A stretch of DNA of 49,081 bases from JAEVLT01 sp050496765. Lineage in GTDB: Bacteria; Bacillota; Bacilli; Bacillales; Cytobacillaceae. A model generated the notes under the pieces. That model was not told the origin of the DNA. It saw only the letters and a program-made list of their open reading frames with translations, and did not search any database. Positions 41,619 through 49,081 of this stretch are shown piece after piece. A program made the position numbers and the translations under genes. The stretch spans positions 1 to 49,081 of the forward strand of contig NZ_JBNWEO010000016.1 in the NCBI RefSeq assembly GCF_050496765.1, in the 5' to 3' direction. Position 1 is the stretch's first letter. Every line of letters starts with the position of its first letter.

Positions 41619-42968
41619 ATGGAAAACAAAGGGTTTAATGCTGATTTAATCATCCGAAACTGTTCTGTCTTGACACCTGAATTTGAGATAAAAAGCAGCC
41701 AATGCCTTGTAATAAAAGACGAAACCATTTTGGATATTGGCGATGAAACGCTCCTGTCAAATATCTACAAAGCCAAAGAAACGTTAAACGGAAATGGCAA
41801 ATTGGTCATGCCAGGTCTGATTGATGCCCATACCCATACATGCCAACATCTTTTAAGAGGAAGAATTAGCGATGAATATCCGATGATTTGGACACGTATC
41901 ATGGTTCCATTTGAAAGCAATCTTCAAGAAAAGGATGTTTACACGAGTGCTCAGTTAAGCTGTCTTGAAATGATTAAATCGGGAACAACTGCGTTTATTG
42001 ACGCAGGCGGAAGACATATGCATAGAGTAGCTGAGGCTGTTGTGGAGTCAGGTTTGCGCGGCGTGATTACATGCTCTACAATGGATAGCGGCAACAATAT
42101 CCCTGACACGATGAAGTCGAGTACGGAAGAAAACCTTCGTAAAAACCGACAACTTTTTCACGATTATCACGGTGCTGGCGATGGCAGATTGGATGTATGG
42201 TTTTCCCTTCGCTCCATCATTACCTGTACACCTATATTAGTGGAGAAAGTATTTGAAATGGCGAAAGACTGCTCAACAGGCGTACAAGCCCATATGAACG
42301 AATATCCAAATGAAGTGAGTTATTGTTTGGAAAACTTTCAAATGCGGCCTTATGAGTTTCTGGAGTCCCTTGGGGTTCTCGATCAAAACTTTTTAGGCGC
42401 ACACAGCATTCTGTTATCGGAAAATGAAATGGACATTATTAATACGTACAATAACAAAATTGCCCACTGTCCAATAAGCAACTCAGGAAAGGGATTTACG
42501 AAAACACCAGCCTTGCTGCAAAAAGGCATAGGGATTGGACTAGGGACAGATGGTGCCGCCCATTCCGGCTTAAGTTTGTTTGATCAGATGAAAGTATTTA
42601 AATCATTAATGCGGGCGTTTTGGGGTGTACCGATTTTTGATCCGGTTGCAATGCCTTCAAGAACTATTTTAGAAATGGCTACATTAGGTGGAGCAAAATC
42701 GATGCTACGTGAAAATCAGCTGGGAACGTTGGAAATCGGCAAAAAAGCAGATATGATCTTAATCAACATCGACCAGCCTCATATTCAACCCACACACAAC
42801 CTAATCAACACGCTAATCGAGTCAATCAACAGTCATGATGTTACCGATACAATCGTGAATGGGAAAATTTTAATGAAGGATAGACACGTTCTTACATTGG
42901 ATGAAGAAAAAATAAAATATGAAAGCAAACAGACATTAAAAGAACTAGCAATTAGAGCCAACATATAG
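41619..42968 (+). CDS. Amidohydrolase of the guanine deaminase/SsnA/TrzN group
   Basis: Cytoplasmic metal-dependent hydrolase or deaminase of 449 residues (COG0402 type). Metal ligands: HTH after PGLIDA (H71, H73), His in VQAHMNE, His in LGAHSILL, and Asp in GLGTDGAAHSG. This is the mononuclear metal site of aminohydrolases that deaminate purines, pyrimidines and triazines. The frame is open to 41583, but ATG 41619 follows CCGGAGG and is the natural start. It is third in an operon controlled by PurR and a guanine-class riboswitch, so a purine or modified purine is the likely substrate. Sequence alone does not separate guanine, 8-oxoguanine, methylthioadenosine or a non-purine substrate. Confidence 0.85.
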   Translation: MENKGFNADLIIRNCSVLTPEFEIKSSQCLVIKDETILDIGDETLLSNIYKAKETLNGNGKLVMPGLIDAHTHTCQHLLRGRISDEYPMIWTRIMVPFESNLQEKDVYTSAQLSCLEMIKSGTTAFIDAGGRHMHRVAEAVVESGLRGVITCSTMDSGNNIPDTMKSSTEENLRKNRQLFHDYHGAGDGRLDVWFSLRSIITCTPILVEKVFEMAKDCSTGVQAHMNEYPNEVSYCLENFQMRPYEFLESLGVLDQNFLGAHSILLSENEMDIINTYNNKIAHCPISNSGKGFTKTPALLQKGIGIGLGTDGAAHSGLSLFDQMKVFKSLMRAFWGVPIFDPVAMPSRTILEMATLGGAKSMLRENQLGTLEIGKKADMILINIDQPHIQPTHNLINTLIESINSHDVTDTIVNGKILMKDRHVLTLDEEKIKYESKQTLKELAIRANI

Positions 42969-43009
42969 CCAGATGTTTATCTGGTGTGTGAAGAAATTGA
43001 GGTCAGATC

Positions 43010-43792
43010 ATGTTCAACTATTTACTTCTTTTTAGTATCGTTTTTAGTTCAAATTTGATTATTGGAGTATTATTGGGAATGTCCGGAATTTCCGGCTTTC
43101 TCCTTCCATTAATTTATGTAGGTTTATTAACGATACCGGTGCATGATTCCCTTGCACTTAGTTTCTTATCCTTTGCCGTTTCAGGCATAATCGGTTCCTA
43201 CTCCTATTGGAAATCCAAAAACATGGATTTAAAACTTGCACTTTATTTAAGTATTGGCAGTTTGCCCGGTGCGTTTCTAGGCGTCCAAATCAATGTGTTC
43301 ATTTCAGATTTCCTGGCAAAACTTCTCCTCTACATTTTCGTCTTGCTGGCTGGGCTTTCCATTTTAGTTAAGAAAACTAACCAAAGCACGGAGCCGCTAA
43401 AAAAACAATCCACTCTATTGGATAAACCTTTAATGGTCATTCTGCTTGGGTTCATTACAGCAGGTATTTGTTCATTAACAGGGGCAGGTGGTCCCATTTT
43501 AGTTGTTCCATTGCTTGCAAGCCTTGGAGTCCCAATCAGAACAGCAGTCGGAGTCGGCCTTTTAAACTCTATTGTCATTGCCATTCCATCCATCTTCGGA
43601 TACTTTGCTTATTCAACCATGGGAAATATCAAAATGTTGGTGATCTCCAGTCTGCTCGGTACAGTTATAGGAATTGTAACAGGAGCACGACTAGCAAACA
43701 AAGTATCGATTCACCATTTAAAAATCATTATCGCAATCATCACCATCTTCTCGTCGGTTTATATGCTCATTATGCTAAAAGTGGGAGCCTGA
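43010..43792 (+). CDS. TauE/SafE-family membrane permease
   Basis: A 260-residue membrane protein with seven to eight helices. The two family repeats are visible: GMSGISGFLLPLIYVGLLTI near the N-terminus and GAGGPILVVPLLASLGVPIR in the second half. Members export sulfite, sulfoacetate or other small organic anions. It is 41 bp after the amidohydrolase, same strand, so probably in the same transcript and exporting a product of purine breakdown. That role is an inference from position only. Confidence 0.85.
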   Translation: MFNYLLLFSIVFSSNLIIGVLLGMSGISGFLLPLIYVGLLTIPVHDSLALSFLSFAVSGIIGSYSYWKSKNMDLKLALYLSIGSLPGAFLGVQINVFISDFLAKLLLYIFVLLAGLSILVKKTNQSTEPLKKQSTLLDKPLMVILLGFITAGICSLTGAGGPILVVPLLASLGVPIRTAVGVGLLNSIVIAIPSIFGYFAYSTMGNIKMLVISSLLGTVIGIVTGARLANKVSIHHLKIIIAIITIFSSVYMLIMLKVGA

Positions 43793-43804
43793 CTCCCACT
43801 TTTT
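43780..43804 (+). terminator. Terminator of the riboswitch operon
   Basis: AGTGGGAG (43780-43787) pairs with CTCCCACT (43793-43800) and is followed by TTTT. The stop codon of the permease gene lies in the loop. Confidence 0.88.
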
Positions 43805-43820
43805 CACATTCTGTCTATCA

Positions 43821-45035
43821 TCAATATTCAACTTTTACATGTTCCGAAACAGATTTGTTGGATATTCCTTTTGACTGAATGAATCGCTCGATTCGTTTGA
43901 GTGCTTCTTGCAGTTGCATCATCGATGTGGCATAAGAGCATCTCACATACCCTTCACCGCTTTGGCCAAAGACATTACCGGGTACCACTGCGACTTTTTC
44001 CTGCATGAGCAATTCTTCAGTAAACTGTTCCGAAGTTAATCCGGTTGCTTTTATTGAAGGAAACACATAAAACGCGCCCCCGGGATTATGACAATCCAAA
44101 CCGATCATATTTAAGGTTTGAACCATGAAGTTTCTTCTCCTTCGATAGCTTCGCTTCATTTTTTCAACTTCATGAAAAGAATTACGGAGCGCTTCAATGG
44201 CACCATGCTGAAGCATCGTTGGAGCACACATCGTGGTATATTGGAATAGTTTCAGCATGACCTCGACAAACGGCTGTGGTGCTGCCAGAAAACCCAATCT
44301 CCAGCCAGTCATCGCGAACCCTTTGGAAAATCCATTAATTAAAATGGTCCTTTCATACATCCCTTCAATCGCCGCAAAGCTTGTATGCGTGTCATCATAG
44401 CTCAATTCAGCATAAATTTCATCGGAAACGACAAGTAAATCATGCATTTTAATAATCTGAGCAATCTCCTCAAGTTCCTTTTTGTTTAAAGAAGTACCAG
44501 TTGGATTGTTTGGAAAGCATAACAATATCGCCTTTGTCTTTTCCGTTATCGCATTTTCCAACTGCTCGGGTGTCAACTTAAACCCATTTTCGGGCGATGT
44601 TGAAATGGCGACAGGTTTTCCACCGGCAACGGAAACTAATGGGGCGTAAGAGACAAATGCCGGCTCGACAATCAGCACTTCGTCTCCTTGATTTAAAATG
44701 GTCCGAAAGGCTAAGTCTATGCCTTGACTAGCACCGATTGTCACAATAATTTGACTTTTCGGCTCATAGTTCACACCAAACCGTGTTCCTAAGTAGTTCG
44801 CTATCTCCTGTCTTAACTCGATTAGACCCGGATTTGCTGTGTAGGCGGTATATCCTTGTTCAAGTGACAAAATCGCTGCTTCTCTGATATTCCATGGAGT
44901 AATGAAATCCGGTTCCCCCACTCCAAGAGAAATGACATCCTTCATGCCGGCAGCCAGGTCAAAAAATTTTCGAATTCCAGACGGCTTTAATTCTCTTGCT
45001 GTTTCTGAAATATAGGAGGAATAATCATTCTTCAT
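43821..45035 (-). CDS. alaT: Alanine aminotransferase, AlaT-like
   Basis: PLP-dependent class I aminotransferase of 404 residues. The PLP Lys is in NGFSKGFAMTGWRLG (K238), with SDEIYAEL (D205) and FPNNPTGTSL. The gene pair with an AsnC/Lrp regulator directly upstream matches alaR-alaT (yugG-yugH) of B. subtilis, where AlaT makes alanine. Its ATG overlaps the alaR stop as ATGA. The fit rests on order and family; other aromatic or branched transaminases share the motifs. Confidence 0.85.
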   Translation of the reverse strand: MKNDYSSYISETARELKPSGIRKFFDLAAGMKDVISLGVGEPDFITPWNIREAAILSLEQGYTAYTANPGLIELRQEIANYLGTRFGVNYEPKSQIIVTIGASQGIDLAFRTILNQGDEVLIVEPAFVSYAPLVSVAGGKPVAISTSPENGFKLTPEQLENAITEKTKAILLCFPNNPTGTSLNKKELEEIAQIIKMHDLLVVSDEIYAELSYDDTHTSFAAIEGMYERTILINGFSKGFAMTGWRLGFLAAPQPFVEVMLKLFQYTTMCAPTMLQHGAIEALRNSFHEVEKMKRSYRRRRNFMVQTLNMIGLDCHNPGGAFYVFPSIKATGLTSEQFTEELLMQEKVAVVPGNVFGQSGEGYVRCSYATSMMQLQEALKRIERFIQSKGISNKSVSEHVKVEY

Positions 45036-45535
45036 GGTGAAACCACCATTCTGCGGTCTTTATCATCACCACTGCCAAAAACTACGCCATCATGTTTGTA
45101 TTTTTTTAACATAAAATGTGTTGTAGTTGAAATGACGCTTTCAATCGTTGATAATTTTTCCGATACAAAGGTGGCAATTTGATTCATCGTTTTTCCTTCA
45201 ACCGTTATCGACAAATCATAGGCTCCTGACATGAGATATAGAGAGGATACTTCCGGAAATCGATAAATTCTTTCGGCTACTTCATCGAATCCGACTCCGC
45301 GTTTAGGCGTTACTTTTACGTCAATCATGGCAATCACATGCTCTTGCCCCTCAACTTTACTCCAGTCGATTAACGCAGGATAACTGACAATGACATTTTC
45401 TTCTTCTAATTTTTTGATTGTATTTCTGACCAATTCTTCACTGCAATTCGCCATTAACGCGATAGTTTCCACAGGCACCTTATGGTTCTCTTCAATAATT
45501 TTCAAAATTTCAATTTCCTCACTACTCAGTTTCAT
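45032..45535 (-). CDS. alaR: AsnC/Lrp-family regulator, AlaR-like
   Basis: A 167-residue regulator. The N-terminal helix-turn-helix covers about residues 5-50 (ILKIIEENHKVPVETIALMA then NCSEELVRNTIKKLEEENVI). The C-terminal RAM domain contains VSSLYLMSGAYDLSITVEGK, which binds amino acids. ATG 45535 follows GGAGG. First gene of the pair with alaT; in B. subtilis the orthologue activates the alanine aminotransferase gene. The region 45536-45811 between it and the divergent glycosyltransferase has no recognised operator. Confidence 0.87.
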   Translation of the reverse strand: MKLSSEEIEILKIIEENHKVPVETIALMANCSEELVRNTIKKLEEENVIVSYPALIDWSKVEGQEHVIAMIDVKVTPKRGVGFDEVAERIYRFPEVSSLYLMSGAYDLSITVEGKTMNQIATFVSEKLSTIESVISTTTHFMLKKYKHDGVVFGSGDDKDRRMVVSP

Positions 45536-45811
45536 ACCCGGCCTCCTCCATTTTTAAAAAAACGATCCCATAAAATTCATTTTAATAAAATATCACCTAA
45601 TTGTCATCCGGATGTGTCTCAGCTATGTAGATTGCCATACTGACTTACAGACGCCATTCCCAACCTTTTTCTAAAAATTTTTTACTCCTATCCTTTAAAA
45701 AAGTGAAAATTTTCATAAACATTTAATGAATTTTTCATACATCGTTTGCTGTTTTGTTAGATTACAACCCTATTCTTAATAAAGTGAAAACATGTTAAAA
45801 AGGAGCAGAAC

Positions 45812-47251
45812 ATGGATCGTATTCAACATCGATTTACTTATTTTTTAACCTTTTCGATTATCCTTTCACTAGCTGCGATGAATGTTTTTTATCATTTAGG
45901 CAAATTCCCAATTTATAGCTGGGACGAAGCACGGCATGGCGTTAGTGCCTATGAAATGATGAAAAACGGCAACTTTTTTGTCAATACCTATCGGGGTCAT
46001 CCCGATTATTGGAATTTAAAACCGCCGCTCAGCTTTTTGTCGATTTTGGTCGGTTATAAAATTGCCGGCTTCAATGCCTTTGGACTGCGGATCTCATCCG
46101 CCGTTTTTTCCTTGTTAACAATTATCATTGTTACTGTCTTTGTCTTAAAAAAGTTTGGTAAACTGGCTTCTATTTTTTCCATGCTGGCATTGTCCACTAA
46201 CACTCAATTTTTAATTAATCATAGTTCCAGAACGGGTGATGCCGATGCCCTCTATGTTTTCTTTTTTACGGTTGCAATTTTGTCGCTCTTTCAATCAATT
46301 GAAAAAATACAATGGCTGTACGTTTCAGGGCTGGTCTTTTCGCTGGCGTTTTTAACAAAAAGCTGGCATGCCGGAACAATTGTTGTCATCATGGGATTGT
46401 TCCTTTTTTTTACTGGAACATACAAAAAGTTAAACTATCGGAAATGGATCTTCTTATTTTTGAGTATGCTGCTTCCTATTTTATTTTGGGCATTTATCCG
46501 CTTTCAATATGATGGTCTTCGGTTTTTTAAGGGAATGCTTTTCTATGATCTGCTGCAACGATCAAGCAGTTCGATTGAAGGTCATGTTGGCGGAGTTTTT
46601 TATTATGTCCAAATTTTAAACCGTTTCTCTTTGTTCTGGATTCTTATCGTTTTATTTACTGGGCTCCTGTTTCTTTTTCAAATAAAAAAAACAAAGGAAT
46701 TTCCTAAAAATGAATACGTTATTGGAATCCTCATCGCTATTTTAGTACCTTTTCTCTTATTTACACTTGCGAAAACAAAAATTAGGTGGTATATATTGCC
46801 AATCTATCCGCCGTTATCCATGCTGATTGGCATCCTAACGAGTAAGTATATTATCCAGGGAAAACGGTTTTTAAAAGTAGTGCTGCTTCTCGCGTTTCTT
46901 TCTGTTTCCACTTATTATGAGGTGGGAATTTTAACATATTTACAAAATCCGGCGCCTAATTTTAAACAAAGTTTAATTGAGAAGGTAAAGAATCAGACTG
47001 CTTTAAGGGGGGATCACTTATACCTATACGCTCCAACCAGCAAAGTAAAATGGCTTCAGAGCGAAGTTCTAACTGCTGAATTAGCCAACGATCTGCATGT
47101 AGCAAATGGTAATTTTCAAGAGTTTCTCTCGAAGAAACATGCTTTGCTGTTAGTGCCAACTCAATGGTATAGCAAAGAGTGGGCTCAGTCATATCAATTA
47201 AAGGCCATTGCCTCGAATCAGTGGGGCTATTTGGTCAAACATGAACTGTAA
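45812..47251 (+). CDS. PMT/ArnT-type membrane glycosyltransferase (GT39/GT83-like)
   Basis: A 479-residue polytopic enzyme with ten or more helices that uses a lipid-linked sugar donor. The first loop has the catalytic-type motif YSWDEARHGVSAYEM (DE pair) and GHPDYWNLKPPLSFL, as in ArnT and PMT_2 proteins. A C-terminal soluble part of about 110 residues follows the last helix. ATG 45812 follows AAAAGGAG. It stands alone. The acceptor is unknown; in Gram-positives relatives glycosylate cell-wall polymers, lipids or exported proteins. Confidence 0.85.
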   Translation: MDRIQHRFTYFLTFSIILSLAAMNVFYHLGKFPIYSWDEARHGVSAYEMMKNGNFFVNTYRGHPDYWNLKPPLSFLSILVGYKIAGFNAFGLRISSAVFSLLTIIIVTVFVLKKFGKLASIFSMLALSTNTQFLINHSSRTGDADALYVFFFTVAILSLFQSIEKIQWLYVSGLVFSLAFLTKSWHAGTIVVIMGLFLFFTGTYKKLNYRKWIFLFLSMLLPILFWAFIRFQYDGLRFFKGMLFYDLLQRSSSSIEGHVGGVFYYVQILNRFSLFWILIVLFTGLLFLFQIKKTKEFPKNEYVIGILIAILVPFLLFTLAKTKIRWYILPIYPPLSMLIGILTSKYIIQGKRFLKVVLLLAFLSVSTYYEVGILTYLQNPAPNFKQSLIEKVKNQTALRGDHLYLYAPTSKVKWLQSEVLTAELANDLHVANGNFQEFLSKKHALLLVPTQWYSKEWAQSYQLKAIASNQWGYLVKHEL

Positions 47252-47411
47252 ATTCGAAGATCAGATTTTGCAAACATTGCCCCCATGGAATGTCGGTAAA
47301 TTTAAAGAAGAAAGGAAAAAGAAATAGACAATGGCTTGTCTCAAAAGTACATTTTCGATTGAAAAATAGCTGTTTTATAAGGAATTTCCATCCCGCATTT
47401 GTAAAAATTAC

Positions 47412-47523
47412 CTAAAAACAAACACCAAGTTTGTCCTTACCGTCATACAATGTGGTAACTCCTTTAATGAACCAGGGAGAGTCATCATCACGATCGGCGG
47501 AACCAACGGTATAGAAATGTTTT
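47412..47523 (-). pseudogene. Possible C-terminal gene remnant next to the insertion sequence
   Basis: The minus strand reads KHFYTVGSADRDDDSPWFIK, then GVTTLYDGKDKLGVCF and stop (47412). The run looks like real protein, but an in-frame stop lies just before it (about 47524-47526) and the frame then runs to the insertion sequence at 47551. I do not recognise the family. The rest of 47252-47550 shows nothing else. Confidence 0.3.
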
Positions 47524-47781
47524 TAAGGATGTGAAAGAAATGAGTGCGGATTAACCCCCGAATTTTGGACAATATCTCTCTTATTCTCTCATTTCCATTG
47601 TTTTTTAAAATTGGATTGTCTTTCGTTATTCTTCAAAAAGGCCATGCTGCTTGACAAGGAGCCTCTGCGGGCATGACTTCCCAGCCGAGCAGCCAGATGT
47701 CACAACATCGGCATCGCCAAACAAGGCTATCATGCCCGCCACTCCTAATCAAGCTGGTGCTTTGGCTGAAGTTTGGCACTG

Positions 47782-48657
47782 TTACACTCGAACTTCCTTA
47801 ATTACTAATGAACCCTGATTCTCATAGAATTCTTTTGGTGATAGATCTAGAATGCTTGAATGCATTCGTCTTTCGTTATAAAATACCATAAACTCTGTGA
47901 CGACTTCATATGCTTGTGCATATGTTTCAAATTGCCATCTAGATAGGCAATCGTCCTCAAAAATCCGATGAAATGATTCGATATGGGCATTCATATTTGG
48001 CGTTTTGGGCGGTATTCTTTCATGCTCTATTTTATAATTTTCACAAAACTCCTCGAAAGTATGAGAAATAAACTGTGGTCCATTATCTGTTCGGATAACA
48101 GGTTTTTCCAAAGCATTAAGTAGTTGGCGTTTCAGTAGTGCTCGTTGCATTGCTTGATTGACATCGCTGCCTGTACAACTCAAGCCCATATGATAATCGA
48201 CAATCCCCCTGTCATAAACGTCAATAATTGACATGACAAAGAAAAAGCGGTCTTCACCTTCAACAAATCCGTATTTTATATCGGCTTCCCACATTTGATT
48301 TGAGCTAGTAATGATGCGATTTCGTGCTAGTTTTCTAGGATGCGAGACTTTTTTCTTACGCTGTGGACGTAAGATCCCTAATTCTTTACATAATCGGTAC
48401 ACTTTTTTCTTGTTAATGACGAGGTTATGGTTCCGATAAAGAAACTTTGTGAGCTTGCGATAGCCATAGTTATAGGCATCGCCGGCAATCCCCTCTAATA
48501 AAAACTCCTTGATCTGTTCATCTGATACTTTTTGGCCGTCCTCTTTGAAAGAATAGCCTGGTGCTGGACGTCCCTCACTTACTTTTTTCTCTTCCACACG
48601 GTAGTTTTTTTGATAATAGTAGGTGGAACGAGGAATACCAATGATTTTTAGCACCAC
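47782..48657 (-). CDS. IS3-family transposase OrfB (DDE)
   Basis: Integrase-core transposase of 291 residues. The DDE triad is complete: first Asp in NQMWEADIKYGF, second in VIRTDNGPQFIS, Glu in NMNAHIESFHRIF. The HTH_21 region precedes it (GYRKLTKFLYRNHNLVINKK). The listed start is an internal GTG; the working product is probably the OrfAB fusion made by a -1 shift at 48726-48732, since the frame is open back to that site and reads EKPSLAEKLEVAEKWIQKGY before this start. No disabling mutation is visible. Confidence 0.93.
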   Translation of the reverse strand: MVLKIIGIPRSTYYYQKNYRVEEKKVSEGRPAPGYSFKEDGQKVSDEQIKEFLLEGIAGDAYNYGYRKLTKFLYRNHNLVINKKKVYRLCKELGILRPQRKKKVSHPRKLARNRIITSSNQMWEADIKYGFVEGEDRFFFVMSIIDVYDRGIVDYHMGLSCTGSDVNQAMQRALLKRQLLNALEKPVIRTDNGPQFISHTFEEFCENYKIEHERIPPKTPNMNAHIESFHRIFEDDCLSRWQFETYAQAYEVVTEFMVFYNERRMHSSILDLSPKEFYENQGSLVIKEVRV

Positions 48658-48692
48658 TGAAATGGAGTAGCCTTTTTGAATCCACTTTTCAG

Positions 48693-49004
48693 CTACTTCA
48701 AGTTTTTCAGCAAGTGAGGGTTTTTCTTTTTTATAAGATCACGTAAAATCGCGATTTCAAGATCTTTTTCACCTAGTAGTATTTTTAGTTTTTCGTTTTC
48801 TTTTGACATCTCTTTTGGATCAAGATCAGGCATAACTGTGACATCTACATCCCCGTATTGCCCGTTTTTATATTCGGTACACCAACGGCCTACCATATTA
48901 GCATTAAGATTATAGCGACGAGCCACTATTGCTTTATTGCCAGTCTCCAAAGCCTCTTTTATCACTTGTAGTTTAAATTCTTTTGAATGTTTTGTTCGTG
49001 CCAT
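48693..49004 (-). CDS. IS3-family OrfA (DNA-binding)
   Basis: A 103-residue protein. The N-terminal helix-turn-helix (KHSKEFKLQVIKEALETGNK then AIVARRYNLNANMVGRW) binds the element ends. A C-terminal leucine-zipper-like coiled coil follows (KENEKLKILLGEKDLEIAIL). ATG 49004 follows AAGGAGG. It ends shortly after the slippery site where ribosomes can pass into orfB. Confidence 0.92.
   Translation of the reverse strand: MARTKHSKEFKLQVIKEALETGNKAIVARRYNLNANMVGRWCTEYKNGQYGDVDVTVMPDLDPKEMSKENEKLKILLGEKDLEIAILRDLIKKKNPHLLKNLK
48726..48732 (-). other. Programmed -1 frameshift site of the insertion sequence
   Basis: The heptamer A-AAA-AAG is in frame in orfA (ATA AAA AAG). A -1 slip joins orfA to the orfB frame, giving the OrfAB transposase, as is known for IS3-family elements. 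Confidence 0.8.
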
Positions 49005-49081
49005 GATGACAACCTCCTTGGTACATTAAGTAGTATAAAATAGATCACTCTTATTGTCCAAGTTCATTTTGGGGCTAATGA

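Larger units (their letters stand above)
47551..49078 (-). mobile_element. IS3-family insertion sequence
   Basis: Contains orfA and orfB in the -1 arrangement of IS3 elements. Candidate terminal inverted repeats: TTAACCCCCGAATTTTGGAC then AATA at 47551, and on the minus strand TTAGCCCCAAAATGAACTTG then GACAATA from 49078. They share TTA-CCCC-TTGGACAATA with a 3-base gap, giving a length near 1.53 kb. The 230 bp after orfB are noncoding and contain a 10-bp inverted repeat (GCGGGCATGA at 47667, TCATGCCCGC at 47730). Confidence 0.8.

Overview
The window looks like chromosome of a spore-forming member of the Bacillaceae. It carries a GerA-type spore germinant receptor operon, strong AGGAGG-type ribosome binding sites, TTG and GTG starts, PurR boxes, and close relatives of Bacillus subtilis GuaC, RocB, YoxD, AlaR and AlaT. 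I cannot name the species. All coordinates and motifs were read by eye; no search was run.

Layout. (1) 1-2432: right end of a Tn7-like transposon, with the 5' part of tnsB, a full tnsA, a frameshifted cargo gene, and an end with three 20-bp-spaced TnsB-type sites finishing in TGT/ACA. (2) 2686-8862: GH36 alpha-galactosidase, GH2 beta-galactosidase (LacZ), and a broken sugar ABC permease gene with eight copies of a 52-bp repeat inserted in it. (3) 8967-12991: ger operon in the order A, C, small D-like protein, B. (4) 13108-14982: a second 52-bp array, a dispersed repeat, a small lipoprotein and tiny ORFs. (5) 15028-19163: sulfur-handling locus with a thioredoxin-reductase-like flavoprotein, a YeeE/YedE transporter split into two genes around a TusA-like carrier, a divergent LysR regulator and a second TusA-like gene; CRP/FNR-type palindromes lie in it. 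(6) 19261-26662: disaccharide ABC transporter, GH65 phosphorylase, beta-phosphoglucomutase and LacI regulator, with paired operators. (7) 26772-33089: copper ATPase cluster, an AarF/UbiB-like kinase, and a full-length YeeE/YedE transporter. (8) 33260-37919: a 21-bp array, PurR-controlled guaC, a third 52-bp array, a RocB-like peptidase and a YoxD-like reductase. (9) 38054-45535: mqo; then an operon under both a PurR box pair and a guanine-class riboswitch that encodes a DUF3100-type membrane protein, a small membrane partner, an amidohydrolase and a TauE/SafE permease; then alaR-alaT. (10) 45812-49078: a lone glycosyltransferase, a gene remnant, and an IS3-family element with a programmed -1 frameshift site.

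How parts work together. The sugar operon should import a disaccharide and split it with phosphate to glucose plus beta-glucose-1-phosphate, which PgmB converts to glucose-6-phosphate. The sulfur locus probably imports thiosulfate or a similar sulfur compound and passes sulfane sulfur to TusA-like carriers. The riboswitch operon is the best candidate for something undescribed: its control signals say purine, but its membrane proteins belong to no purine transporter family I know. The other unusual theme is three separate minisatellites with the same 52-bp period and a shared dyad.
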